Shown: in pieces, positions 1 to 6,450 of the stretch
Numbering within the stretch: the first letter of the stretch is position 1
How the letters are laid out: every line of letters starts with the position of its first letter
Assembly (NCBI RefSeq): GCF_938030815.1
Contig: NZ_CALHII010000169.1
Span: 1 to 8,078, forward strand
DNA: 8,078 nucleotides
Direction of reading: 5' to 3'
DNA from: an uncultured Campylobacter sp.
Lineage (GTDB): Bacteria; Campylobacterota; Campylobacteria; Campylobacterales; Campylobacteraceae
Notes under the pieces: generated by a model
What the model saw: only the letters and a program-made list of their open reading frames with translations
The model's database searches: none
What the model was told of the DNA's origin: nothing
Made by a program: the position numbers and the translations under genes

Positions 1-2
1 AA

Positions 3-71
3 AACGAGCTAAAAAACGTCGCAGATATCGTGCCTGATGACCTAGACAAATACACCGCGCTCATCATCGGT
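3..71 (+). pseudogene. fldA: Inverted internal fragment of flavodoxin fldA
   Basis: Frame 3 of the plus strand encodes 23 residues beginning NELKNVADIVPDD and ending DKYTALIIG. This matches the second beta-strand, linker and third beta-strand of Campylobacter long-chain flavodoxins, roughly residues 27-50 (C. jejuni FldA, from memory, has LNVSDIDAAKINAYDKLILG here). In an intact protein the next residues would be T-S/P-T-W-G. Instead the frame runs into the reverse complement of the fldA start and reads 16 meaningless codons to a TAA at 120-122. The fragment continues beyond the left edge of the window. Its orientation is opposite to the fldA start at 69-107, so this is the product of an inversion or a chimeric join. 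It is not a separate gene. Identity is strong; the biological reality of the join is unknown. Confidence 0.75.
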
Positions 72-107
72 ATTGCCCATCGAGCTTCCAAAAATAATTC
101 CAACCAT
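69..107 (-). CDS. fldA: Flavodoxin, first 13 codons only (disrupted)
   Basis: On the minus strand an ATG at 107-105 starts MVGIIFGSSMGNT, the first beta-strand and FMN-phosphate-binding loop (GSSMGNT) typical of Campylobacter and Helicobacter flavodoxins. An AAGGA ribosome-binding site ends 6 nt upstream of the ATG, and only 11 nt separate the start from the stop of the preceding gene, so fldA is the last visible gene of the operon. FldA is a soluble FMN electron carrier that accepts electrons from pyruvate oxidoreductase. After Thr13 the frame gives DDERGVFV and a TAG at 44-42, which is not flavodoxin. That stretch is the reverse complement of the plus-strand fragment at 3-71. The gene as written cannot encode a working protein. 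Confidence 0.8.
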
Positions 108-118
108 TTGGTATCCTT

Positions 119-1354
119 TTAATAAATTTTGTCGGTAAGCTTGTATGGTACTAATTTCATAATGAAATTTCCCTTAAAGCATTCGCTTTTTATCTCGACA
201 TGGCGGTTAAAATTTTCATTTTTTGGATATACAAGATACACGGCATCGAGGTTTGCTCTGCGGCAAAGCTCTAACGCTTTTTTTATATCATTATCATAAA
301 TGGCTGGATTTTGATGTAGAATTTTTTTAAAGCTCGTAACCACGCCTAGGCTAAAACCGCTCTTGCGAACTACGATGAGCTCGCCTGATTTGCCCACAAG
401 CTGCAGCTGTGCGCCTGCATTGCGAAGCGCGATTTTGCAAAACACGAAATTGCGAAATGCATCGTCTCCATTTAGCAGTACGCCGCTACGCAAGCTCGCG
501 ATCGCGCGAGTTAGCTTATAGGCGGGCTTGGCAGCAAATACGGGCAGCGGCATATCGCGCAGATAAGCAAAGATTATCGCATTATCCGCCGCGCAAAATT
601 TCACGGCAGGCTTGAAACGGTAAATTTTACAAGCTCCGCGCCTAAGCTCGGAAGCGATAAAATTTAAAAATGCGGTACGAAACTGCGAAGCGCCCTTTAA
701 ATTTGTGGGCGGAATTCTATAATCCGCATTAACGTTAAAATTATATAGAGCTAGCATCGCTCGCGCTCGCGAAGCCGCATTATAATCCCGCAGCGCCTCT
801 GGCACAATCTCGCGCCCGTTCGCATCAAAGCCAAAAATTTCGCCACCAAATAATTTTTTATTAAAAGCTTCAACATTTAAAATTTCATCATCAATAAGCT
901 CGTTATCGCGCCGCAGATCCGTTTTTTGGCGTTTTTCGCGCGCCGCGATATCTCGTTTTGGCGCGGCAATATCCCGTAACAAAGCTGATTTCTCGTCCGA
1001 ACGCTTAGCGCAGAAAAAATTCTTTTGCGCTAAGCCAGTGTCGCAAAAAGCCCTTGCTGTCAAATTCCTATTTGCGCCGTCTTTTTGCGCACTCTTTGCA
1101 ACGCACGGCTTAGAGGCATTATGATTAAGTGCGTCCGATTTACCAATTGAAAACTTTTTAAATTTGCCGCTAAATTTCTTACTTTCGACGGGCGCAAGAC
1201 AAGTAGCGTTAAATTTACTAGAATTTAAAAAATCCTTGAAATTTAGCTCGCCTGTTTCATCGTCGTAAGCATTTGATCGCGACGCAGTGCACGATTTTTT
1301 AACCGCTTGCCTGGGCTTGCCGTCACTACTTAAATTCCTTGGAATTTTAATCAT
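119..1354 (-). CDS. Conserved hypothetical protein, operon middle gene
   Basis: Protein of 411 residues that I do not recognise as a named family. By position it corresponds to the uncharacterised gene between a DUF2325 gene and fldA in C. jejuni (Cj1383c, from memory). Residues 1 to about 160 are rich in Lys, Arg, Ser, Asn and Ala, with a short repeat (RDIAA at about 127-131 and 134-138), and look disordered. Residues about 165-411 alternate hydrophobic and charged stretches like a folded domain, including GELIVVRKSG near 324-333 and a strand DAVYLVYP near 370-377. There is no signal peptide or membrane segment, so it is probably cytoplasmic. The ATG lies inside the end of the DUF2325 gene (8-nt overlap, different frame), and only a weak GCGAAG precedes it, which points to translational coupling. 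Eight of its nine cysteines are scattered and form no motif. Function unknown. Confidence 0.8.
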   Translation of the reverse strand: MIKIPRNLSSDGKPRQAVKKSCTASRSNAYDDETGELNFKDFLNSSKFNATCLAPVESKKFSGKFKKFSIGKSDALNHNASKPCVAKSAQKDGANRNLTARAFCDTGLAQKNFFCAKRSDEKSALLRDIAAPKRDIAAREKRQKTDLRRDNELIDDEILNVEAFNKKLFGGEIFGFDANGREIVPEALRDYNAASRARAMLALYNFNVNADYRIPPTNLKGASQFRTAFLNFIASELRRGACKIYRFKPAVKFCAADNAIIFAYLRDMPLPVFAAKPAYKLTRAIASLRSGVLLNGDDAFRNFVFCKIALRNAGAQLQLVGKSGELIVVRKSGFSLGVVTSFKKILHQNPAIYDNDIKKALELCRRANLDAVYLVYPKNENFNRHVEIKSECFKGNFIMKLVPYKLTDKIY

Positions 1355-1670
1355 CTTCGCAAGGTCTGCAACCGAATTCTTGATTTAAATTGAAAACCTT
1401 ACAGTATTCGCAAAATACGCAGCTGACGCTTCTTTTAGCGCATACGAGCGGGATTTTGCGCTTTTTTACTTCGCCTTTGATTTTTTTCATCGTGTTGTGG
1501 TTTAAAAAGCTCGTAAGCATCACGACACACTCGGTATCTTGCGGGATCGGCTTACGATTTACACGATTTTCGTTTCGTGCGTCCCAGTGCTCGATATTGC
1601 TCGCGCCAAGGTCTTTTAAAACCGCCTTAATGGGCGTAATCTCATCTGCTCCTATAACTAAAACGTTCAT
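1347..1670 (-). CDS. DUF2325 domain protein with C-terminal cysteine cluster
   Basis: Protein of 107 residues. The N-terminus MNVLVIGADEI is a Rossmann-like first strand and loop. The segment VVMLTSFLNHNTMKKIKGEV followed by KKRKIPLVCAKRS matches the DUF2325 pattern (D/E-x-V-V-x-L-T-x-x-x-x-H ... K-K-x-x-I-P). The tail holds Cys84, Cys87 and Cys90 (CX2CX2C) and Cys101 and Cys104 (CX2C), five cysteines in 21 residues, which suggests a metal or Fe-S site or a thiol switch; that part is inference. It is cytoplasmic by sequence. The ATG is preceded by a strong purine-rich site, AGAAGGGGATGAA, so the start is secure. It is the first gene of an operon with the 411-residue gene and fldA, and a clear extended -10 promoter lies about 30 bp upstream. 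No biochemical function is established for the family to my knowledge. Confidence 0.85.
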   Translation of the reverse strand: MNVLVIGADEITPIKAVLKDLGASNIEHWDARNENRVNRKPIPQDTECVVMLTSFLNHNTMKKIKGEVKKRKIPLVCAKRSVSCVFCEYCKVFNLNQEFGCRPCEDD

Positions 1671-1699
1671 TTCATCCCCTTCTATGATTGATAGTCGTT

Positions 1700-1708
1700 A
1701 TTATAACA
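1700..1708 (-). promoter_or_regulatory. Extended -10 promoter of the DUF2325-fldA operon
   Basis: Minus-strand TGTTATAAT (TG-n-TATAAT, positions 1708 to 1700) is a perfect extended -10 box for the housekeeping sigma factor. It predicts a transcript start near 1692 and a leader of about 22 nt that carries the AGGGG ribosome-binding site. There is no good -35 hexamer, but upstream DNA on this strand has periodic T-rich tracts, as is usual in Campylobacter promoters. Confidence 0.7.
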
Positions 1709-1757
1709 GAGAAAGATTAATTTTAACTGATAATATATATAAAAATTTGAAATTATA

Positions 1758-1776
1758 AGCTGGAATTTTACCGGCT
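1758..1776 (-). terminator. Weak terminator-like hairpin after the racemase gene
   Basis: Arms 1758-1763 and 1771-1776 (AGCTGG / CCGGCT) flank a 7-nt loop, 12 bp past the racemase stop. Read on the minus strand it has one C-A mismatch and is followed by TTATAATTT and further T-rich DNA. On the plus strand the mismatch becomes a G-U pair. The stem is short, so this is a modest call. It lies upstream of the next promoter and would separate the two transcription units. Confidence 0.4.
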
Positions 1777-1788
1777 CATATTTGATAT

Positions 1789-2481
1789 TTATTCGCTTAA
1801 AGCTAGACTTACTGCTGCATCGATGTGGATCTGCGTAGTATCAAATAGCCACGCGGCGGTATCTGCTTGCGATACGAGCAGCCCGATCTCCGTGCAGCCC
1901 AGTATCACTCCCTGCGCGCCGCGAGCCCTAAGTCCTTCAATAATCCGTAAAAATTTCTCTTTGGAGTGCGGTAAGATTTTACCGAAGCAAAGCTCATCAA
2001 AAATTACTTCGTTTACCGCTTCCATTTCGTCCGCATTTGGCACGAGCACCTCCACGCCGCCCTCTATTAAGCGCCGCTTGTAAAAATCCTGCGTCATCGT
2101 GTAGATCGTGCCGAGCAACCCTACTTTTTGCACGCCATGCTTTCGTAGCTCATTTAGCGTAGCGTCTGCAATATGTACGAATGGCACGGAGATGGCGGCA
2201 TTTATCGCCTCGTAGCACTTATGCATCGTGTTGGTGCAAAGAAAAATATAATCCGCGCCGCCGCTTTGCAAAACTCGCGCGTGACGAGCTAAAATTTCGC
2301 CCGCCCTGCCCCACTCATTATCTCTTTGACACCGCTCGATCTCGTCGAAATTTAAGCTACTTAGCAGGATCTCGCCGCTACTTAGCCCGCCTAGACGCTC
2401 GTTAATTTTGCGATTGATCCCATCATAATAGGTAATCGTAGATTCGTAGCTCATGCCGCCGATTAGTCCGATTTTTTTCAT
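1789..2481 (-). CDS. Aspartate/glutamate racemase family protein (YgeA/RacX-like)
   Basis: Protein of 230 residues, the usual length for this family. It interconverts L- and D-amino acids without a cofactor by a two-cysteine acid/base mechanism in the cytoplasm. The N-terminal MKKIGLIGGMSYEST is the family signature. The two catalytic cysteines are Cys82 in LCTNTMHK and Cys196 in ILGCTEIG, and both surrounding motifs are intact, so the enzyme should be active. The CTNTMH and GGMS-E-ST motifs fit the broad-specificity amino-acid racemases (E. coli YgeA, Bacillus RacX) better than the essential glutamate racemase MurI. Exact substrate cannot be read from sequence; D-amino acids for wall or biofilm modification, or amino-acid use, are possible. 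The ATG has a modest AAGAGA site 5 nt upstream. It follows nifJ in the same direction with a 110-bp gap holding a terminator and its own probable promoter, so it is likely a single-gene unit. Confidence 0.88.
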   Translation of the reverse strand: MKKIGLIGGMSYESTITYYDGINRKINERLGGLSSGEILLSSLNFDEIERCQRDNEWGRAGEILARHARVLQSGGADYIFLCTNTMHKCYEAINAAISVPFVHIADATLNELRKHGVQKVGLLGTIYTMTQDFYKRRLIEGGVEVLVPNADEMEAVNEVIFDELCFGKILPHSKEKFLRIIEGLRARGAQGVILGCTEIGLLVSQADTAAWLFDTTQIHIDAAVSLALSE

Positions 2482-2497
2482 AAATTTCTCTTTTAAA

Positions 2498-2504
2498 ATT
2501 TATA
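2498..2504 (-). promoter_or_regulatory. Possible -10 box of the racemase gene
   Basis: TATAAAT on the minus strand, 16 bp before the ATG, predicts a very short leader of about 10 nt that still includes the AAGAGA site. It directly abuts one arm of the inverted repeat at 2505-2515, so a protein bound there would block it. There is no clear -35. The call rests only on the hexamer and position. Confidence 0.35.
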
Positions 2505-2551
2505 CGGAATTTTATGCAATCCCGCGAAATTTAATAAAATTCCGGATTGCA
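2505..2551. repeat. Inverted repeat between nifJ and the racemase gene
   Basis: Positions 2505-2515 (CGGAATTTTAT) and 2534-2544 (ATAAAATTCCG) form an 11-bp perfect inverted repeat with an 18-nt spacer. Positions 2515-2522 (TGCAATCC) and 2544-2551 (GGATTGCA) form a second, 8-bp one. The two blocks are circular permutations of each other, so the two stems cannot nest. The right block also pairs with 2564-2572 to make the terminator stem. The arrangement gives mutually exclusive RNA hairpins on the minus transcript. Confidence 0.6.
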
Positions 2552-2572
2552 AAATTCGCAGAGCCGGAATTT
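2537..2572 (-). terminator. Probable terminator of nifJ
   Basis: Arms 2564-2572 and 2537-2545 (AAATTCCGG / CCGGAATTT on the minus strand) give a 9-bp perfect stem with an 18-nt loop, beginning 20 bp past the nifJ stop. It is followed on the minus strand by TTATTAAATTT, which is U-rich but not a pure U run. The loop is long for a classical terminator, although TGC/GCA inside it could shorten it. Confidence 0.5.
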
Positions 2573-2591
2573 CAACAAATAGCCGCAAAGC

Positions 2592-5500
2592 TTAAACATT
2601 CTCGCTCGCGACGCCCGCAGAGATAACCTCATCGCCGAAATCGGCATTGGCAAGCCGCTTGAGCTGGCGGTAACGCCTCATCGCGTCGGCTTTGTTGGCT
2701 TCATAAAGCTTGCCAGCGTGCTCCGGATCGATCTTTTTAAGCGCGTTGTAGCGCACTTCGTTTAGCAAAAATTCCTCATAAAGCGACCAATCCGGCTCTT
2801 TGGATGAAATTTTAAGCGGATTTTTGCCCTCCGCCGCAAGCCGCGGATCAAAGGTGTAGGTCGGCCAATAGCCGCATTTGCTCGCAAGCTCGGCTTGATC
2901 GCCCGAGCTACCCATGCCACCTTTGATACCGTGCGCGATACACGGCGAATACGCGATAATGAGACTAGGTCCCGGGTAGGCCTCCGCCGCCATGATCGCT
3001 TTTAGCGTCGCGGCTTGGTTTGCATTGGAATTTACCTGCGCGACGAAGATGTTGCCGTAGGTCATTGCGATCTGGCCTAGGTCTTTTTTCTGAACGCGCT
3101 TGCCGCCTGCGGTAAACTGCGCAATAGAGCCGCGGCGGCTAGCTTTAGAGCTCTGTCCGCCCGTGTTTGAGTAAACCTCCGTATCCAGCACCAGCACGTT
3201 TACGTCCTCACCGGTAGCCAGCACGTGATCGAGCCCACCGTAGCCGATGTCGTAGGCCCAGCCGTCGCCGCCGATAATCCACTGCGATTTTTTGTTTAGA
3301 TACTGCTTCAGTTCTAAAATTTCACGAACCCCGGGCGCGTCTAAATTTTGTTCTAGTAGCGGCACGAGCTTGTCTCTGATCTGAGCGGATTTTATCGTAT
3401 CGTTTCTGTTTTCGATCCAGTCGTGATAAAGCGCCTTTAACGCGTTTGGCACGCTTGAGAGCGAGCCGAGCATCAGATCTTCGATCTTATGGCGCAACGT
3501 CTCGCTTGCGATCTTCATTCCCAGCCCGAACTCGGCGTTGTCTTCAAAAAGCGAGTTCGCCCACGCAACGCCGCGGCCGTTCTCGTCCTTGCGGTACGGC
3601 ATCGAAGGTGCGGATCCGCCGTAGATCGAGCTACAGCCAGTAGCGTTGGCTACGATCATATGATCGCCAAAAAGTCGCGTGATCAGCGTGATGTACGGCG
3701 TCTCGCCGCAGCCTGGGCATGCGCCGTGAAATTCAAAATACGGGCGCGCAAAGCCCACGCCCTTGACGCTTGATCTGTCCATCAAATCGTCTTTGTATCT
3801 TACGTGCTCGAATAAAAAGTCCGCGCTTTCTTGCTCGCCTTTTGCGAGTTCTTCTTCAAGCGGCACCATGACGAGCGATTTTTCCTTGCTCGGGCAGTTT
3901 TCGGCGCAAAGCGCGCAGCCCGTGCAATCTAGCGGGCTTACTTGGATCTTATATTTTAGCCCCTTTAGCTCCTTGCCCTTGGCTTCTAGCAGGTGCTCTT
4001 TTAAATTTAAAGGCGCGGCGGCCTCGTCCTTTTCGTCTAGCAAAAAGGCTCTGATTACGGCGTGCGGGCAGACGAAGGCGCACTGGTTGCATTGGATACA
4101 GTTTTGCTCGATCCATTTAGGCACCGTGACGCCCACGCCGCGCTTTTCAAATCGCGTCGTGCCCGCGTCAAACCCGCCGTCCTCGTGCCCCAAAAACGCC
4201 GACACCGGCAAGCTATCGCCGCGCGCCGCGTTTATCGGTTTTACGATCTTTTCTATAAATTCGTCGCCTTTGTATTTATCGTCCGTATCCGCTGCGTCAT
4301 CCTTTAAATTTACCCACGCAGGATCGATCGCTACCTGCACCAAAGCGCCAGCACCCCTATCGATCGCGTCGCAGTTCATCGCCACGACCGCCTCGCCCTT
4401 TTTGGCGTAGGTTTTCTTGGCGTATTCCTTCATATAGCTTTGCGCCTGCTCAAACGGGATGATGCCGCTAAGCTTGAAAAACGCCGATTGCATGATCGTG
4501 TTCGTACGGCCTCCGAGCCCTATATCGCGTGCTAGTTTGGTGGCGTTTAGGATATAAAATTTTACCCGTCTGGCAGCTAGAATTTTTTTAACCTTATTCG
4601 GAAGCTTTGCCGCCGTCTGCTCGGCATCCCAGATGGAATTTAAAAGGAAGGTCCCTCCTTCGCGGATGCCGCCGATGACATCGTAGATGTCCAGATACGC
4701 AGCGACCGAGCAAGCGACGAAATGCGGATTTGAGACGAGATAGGTCGAGCGGATCGGTCTTTTGCCGAAGCGCAGGTGTGAGCGCGTGTAGCCGCCCGAT
4801 TTTTTGCTATCGTAGGCGAAATACGCCTGCGCGTAAAGATCTGTTTTGTCGCCGATGATTTTGACGGAATTTTTATTCGCGCCCACGGTGCCGTCTGCGC
4901 CGAGGCCATAAAATAAGCACTCGGTCTCATCCTCGCTGCCGAGCGAAATTTTATCTCCCACGGGTAGAGATAGATGAGTTACGTCGTCGTCGATGCCGAT
5001 CGTAAAGCCGTTTTTAGGCTCTTTTGCATTTAAATTTTCATACGCGGCGATTAGCTGCGCGGGATCAACGTCTTTGGAGCTTAGGCCGTAGCGACCGCCC
5101 ACGATGAGCGGTGCGTCCTCGCGCCCGTAAAAAGCGGCTTTTATATCCAGATAGAGCGGCTCGCCGAGGCTGCCGGGCTCCTTCGTGCGGTCAAGCACGG
5201 CGATTTTACGCACGCTTTTAGGCATCGCGGCAAAAAGATATTTGAGGCTGAAAGGCCTGTAGAGGTGCACTTTTAGTACGCCCACTTTCTCGCCCTTCGC
5301 GTTTAGATAATCGACCACTTCTTCAAGGGCTTGATTGACCGAGCCCATCGCGACGATCACGCGCTGCGGCTCACTTGCGCCGTAATAGACGAAAGGCGCG
5401 TACGACCGCCCCGTGATCTTTGAAATTTCGCTCATATACTCCGCGACGATGTCCGGAAGCGCGTCGTAAAATTTATTGGTTAGCTCGCGTGTCTGAAAAT

Positions 5501-6173
5501 ACACGTCGTCGTTTTGGGCCGTGCCGCGAGTTTTAGGATGTTCGGAATTTAGCGCATCGGCTCTAAATTTACGCACTGCCTCGCGATCCAGCAAGCGATC
5601 AAACTCGGCATAGTCCATCACTTCGATCTTTTGAATTTCATGGCTCGTACGAAATCCGTCGAAAAAGTGCAAAAACGGCACTCGCCCCTTAATCGCCGCA
5701 AGATGCGCGATGCCGCCCAGATCCATCACCTCCTGCACGCTGTCGCTTGCAAGCATCGCAAAGCCGCTTTGGCGACAGGCATAGACGTCTTGATGATCGC
5801 CGAAGATGGAGAGCGCCTGCGCCGCAAGCGCGCGCGCCGCGACATGAATGACGCCCGGAAGCATCTGACCCGCGATCTTGTACATATTTGGAATTTTTAG
5901 CAAAAGCCCCTGCGATGCGGTGTACGTCGTCGTAAGCGCGCCCGCTTGTAAGGATCCGTGCACGGTGCCCGCCGCGCCGCCCTCGCTTTGCATCTCGACT
6001 ACCTTAACGGGCATGCCGAAGAGGTTTTTCTTGCCCTGCGATGCCCAAATATCGGTGTAATCCGCCATAGGCGAGCTAGGCGTGATCGGATAGATGCCCG
6101 CGACCTCGGTGAAGGCGTATGAGACGTAAGCCGCCGCCTCATTTCCGTCCATCGTTTTCATAACTTTTGCCAT
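2592..6173 (-). CDS. nifJ: Pyruvate:ferredoxin (flavodoxin) oxidoreductase, single-chain
   Basis: Protein of 1193 residues that oxidises pyruvate and CoA to acetyl-CoA and CO2, passing electrons to ferredoxin or flavodoxin; cytoplasmic, oxygen-sensitive. Domain order is the full fused set. The pyruvate domain has YPITPSSPM at 28-36, with Thr31, Glu64 and Arg114 at the same numbers as I recall for the Desulfovibrio africanus enzyme. The CoA-binding and gamma domains follow, then an 8Fe ferredoxin domain (Cys692, 695, 698, 702 and Cys750, 753, 756, 760). The C-terminal thiamine diphosphate domain has Cys819, Cys822, Cys847 and Cys1078 for the proximal cluster, GGDGWAYDIG at 968-977, and Asn1003 in NTGG. 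No residue I checked is missing. I chose the ATG at 6173-6171, giving MAKVMKTMDG, because AAAGGA lies 7 nt upstream. The frame also has an upstream TTG at 6197, but its eight extra codons would contain that ribosome-binding site. It is transcribed alone, divergent from the sotB-like gene. Confidence 0.97.
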   Translation of the reverse strand: MAKVMKTMDGNEAAAYVSYAFTEVAGIYPITPSSPMADYTDIWASQGKKNLFGMPVKVVEMQSEGGAAGTVHGSLQAGALTTTYTASQGLLLKIPNMYKIAGQMLPGVIHVAARALAAQALSIFGDHQDVYACRQSGFAMLASDSVQEVMDLGGIAHLAAIKGRVPFLHFFDGFRTSHEIQKIEVMDYAEFDRLLDREAVRKFRADALNSEHPKTRGTAQNDDVYFQTRELTNKFYDALPDIVAEYMSEISKITGRSYAPFVYYGASEPQRVIVAMGSVNQALEEVVDYLNAKGEKVGVLKVHLYRPFSLKYLFAAMPKSVRKIAVLDRTKEPGSLGEPLYLDIKAAFYGREDAPLIVGGRYGLSSKDVDPAQLIAAYENLNAKEPKNGFTIGIDDDVTHLSLPVGDKISLGSEDETECLFYGLGADGTVGANKNSVKIIGDKTDLYAQAYFAYDSKKSGGYTRSHLRFGKRPIRSTYLVSNPHFVACSVAAYLDIYDVIGGIREGGTFLLNSIWDAEQTAAKLPNKVKKILAARRVKFYILNATKLARDIGLGGRTNTIMQSAFFKLSGIIPFEQAQSYMKEYAKKTYAKKGEAVVAMNCDAIDRGAGALVQVAIDPAWVNLKDDAADTDDKYKGDEFIEKIVKPINAARGDSLPVSAFLGHEDGGFDAGTTRFEKRGVGVTVPKWIEQNCIQCNQCAFVCPHAVIRAFLLDEKDEAAAPLNLKEHLLEAKGKELKGLKYKIQVSPLDCTGCALCAENCPSKEKSLVMVPLEEELAKGEQESADFLFEHVRYKDDLMDRSSVKGVGFARPYFEFHGACPGCGETPYITLITRLFGDHMIVANATGCSSIYGGSAPSMPYRKDENGRGVAWANSLFEDNAEFGLGMKIASETLRHKIEDLMLGSLSSVPNALKALYHDWIENRNDTIKSAQIRDKLVPLLEQNLDAPGVREILELKQYLNKKSQWIIGGDGWAYDIGYGGLDHVLATGEDVNVLVLDTEVYSNTGGQSSKASRRGSIAQFTAGGKRVQKKDLGQIAMTYGNIFVAQVNSNANQAATLKAIMAAEAYPGPSLIIAYSPCIAHGIKGGMGSSGDQAELASKCGYWPTYTFDPRLAAEGKNPLKISSKEPDWSLYEEFLLNEVRYNALKKIDPEHAGKLYEANKADAMRRYRQLKRLANADFGDEVISAGVASENV

Positions 6174-6180
6174 TTTTAGT

Positions 6181-6186
6181 TCCTTT
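6181..6186 (-). promoter_or_regulatory. Ribosome-binding site that decides the nifJ start
   Basis: AAAGGA on the minus strand, 7 nt upstream of the ATG at 6173. It supports that ATG over the in-frame TTG at 6197-6195, which has no ribosome-binding site of its own and would add the non-conserved peptide MIIPKELK. Confidence 0.8.
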
Positions 6187-6206
6187 GGAATTATCAAATT
6201 TCGCTA

Positions 6207-6212
6207 ATTTTA
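6207..6212 (-). promoter_or_regulatory. Possible -10 box of nifJ
   Basis: TAAAAT on the minus strand, within ATGTAAAATTAGCG, lies 33 bp upstream of the nifJ ATG and predicts a start near 6200 and a leader of about 27 nt. T-rich tracts about 10 bp apart lie just upstream (TTTTTAAG, ATTTAAA), as in Campylobacter promoters. There is no -35 consensus. Confidence 0.45.
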
Positions 6213-6256
6213 CATATTTATTGCTTAAAAATTTAAATGCTTCGCAAACCGAATAA

Positions 6257-6450
6257 AATTCTAAAGCTTTATCACAGCAGGCGGGCTACAAGCGCGATCT
6301 GCTGGCAGTTTTAGACGAGCATTGCGGGCGATTTGAGACGGGCTCTTTCACCGCTTTGAAAATAATTTTTTGCATACTTTAAGCGCGGATCGTAAGCAAC
6401 AGGTAGAAATTAATGTAAATTTAGCCGTCTGGCTTGAAATTCTAACCTAA
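6257..6450 (+). pseudogene. Possible decayed coding fragment, unknown family
   Basis: Two overlapping plus-strand frames look like pieces of one former gene. Frame 6257-6382 includes AGYKRDLLAVLDEHCGRFE, and frame 6337-6450 includes TLSADRKQQVEINVNLAVWL and then stops. The segment 6278-6350 is visibly GC-rich and uses the same codons as the flanking genes (GCG, GGC, CGC, CTG, GAC), unlike the AT-rich DNA on both sides. Neither frame has a credible start codon or ribosome-binding site, and a frameshift would be needed near 6340-6360 to join them. I cannot name the parent family. It may instead be chance, but the base composition argues for a gene remnant. Confidence 0.35.

Noticed and set aside
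1689..1712. Possible PerR or Fur box overlapping the DUF2325 promoter
   Set aside because: The GTTATAATAACGACTATC stretch is AT-rich and only loosely two-fold symmetric. It is better explained as the extended -10 box.
1390..1758. 122-codon plus-strand open frame
   Set aside because: It is opposite the DUF2325 gene and its promoter. The DUF2325 frame has recognisable motifs and a strong ribosome-binding site; this one has neither.
1789..2481. Glutamate racemase MurI for cell-wall synthesis
   Set aside because: The N-terminal IGLIGGMSYEST and the CTNTMH motif fit the YgeA/RacX group; MurI proteins begin with an F-D-S-G-x-G-G type motif that is absent.
3763..4410. 215-codon open frame on the plus strand
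   Set aside because: It lies entirely opposite the ferredoxin and linker part of nifJ, is Ser/Ala-rich low complexity, and has no family resemblance. It is the antisense shadow of a GC-rich gene.
4640..4930. 96-codon minus-strand frame inside nifJ
   Set aside because: It overlaps nifJ in another frame on the same strand. nifJ is unbroken and conserved here, and the small frame is Ser/Ala/Arg-rich without motifs.
6174..6197. Upstream TTG start for nifJ adding eight residues
   Set aside because: The ATG at 6173 has a good AAAGGA site at proper spacing, and its use makes the key residues Thr31, Glu64 and Arg114 fall on the known numbering of the family.
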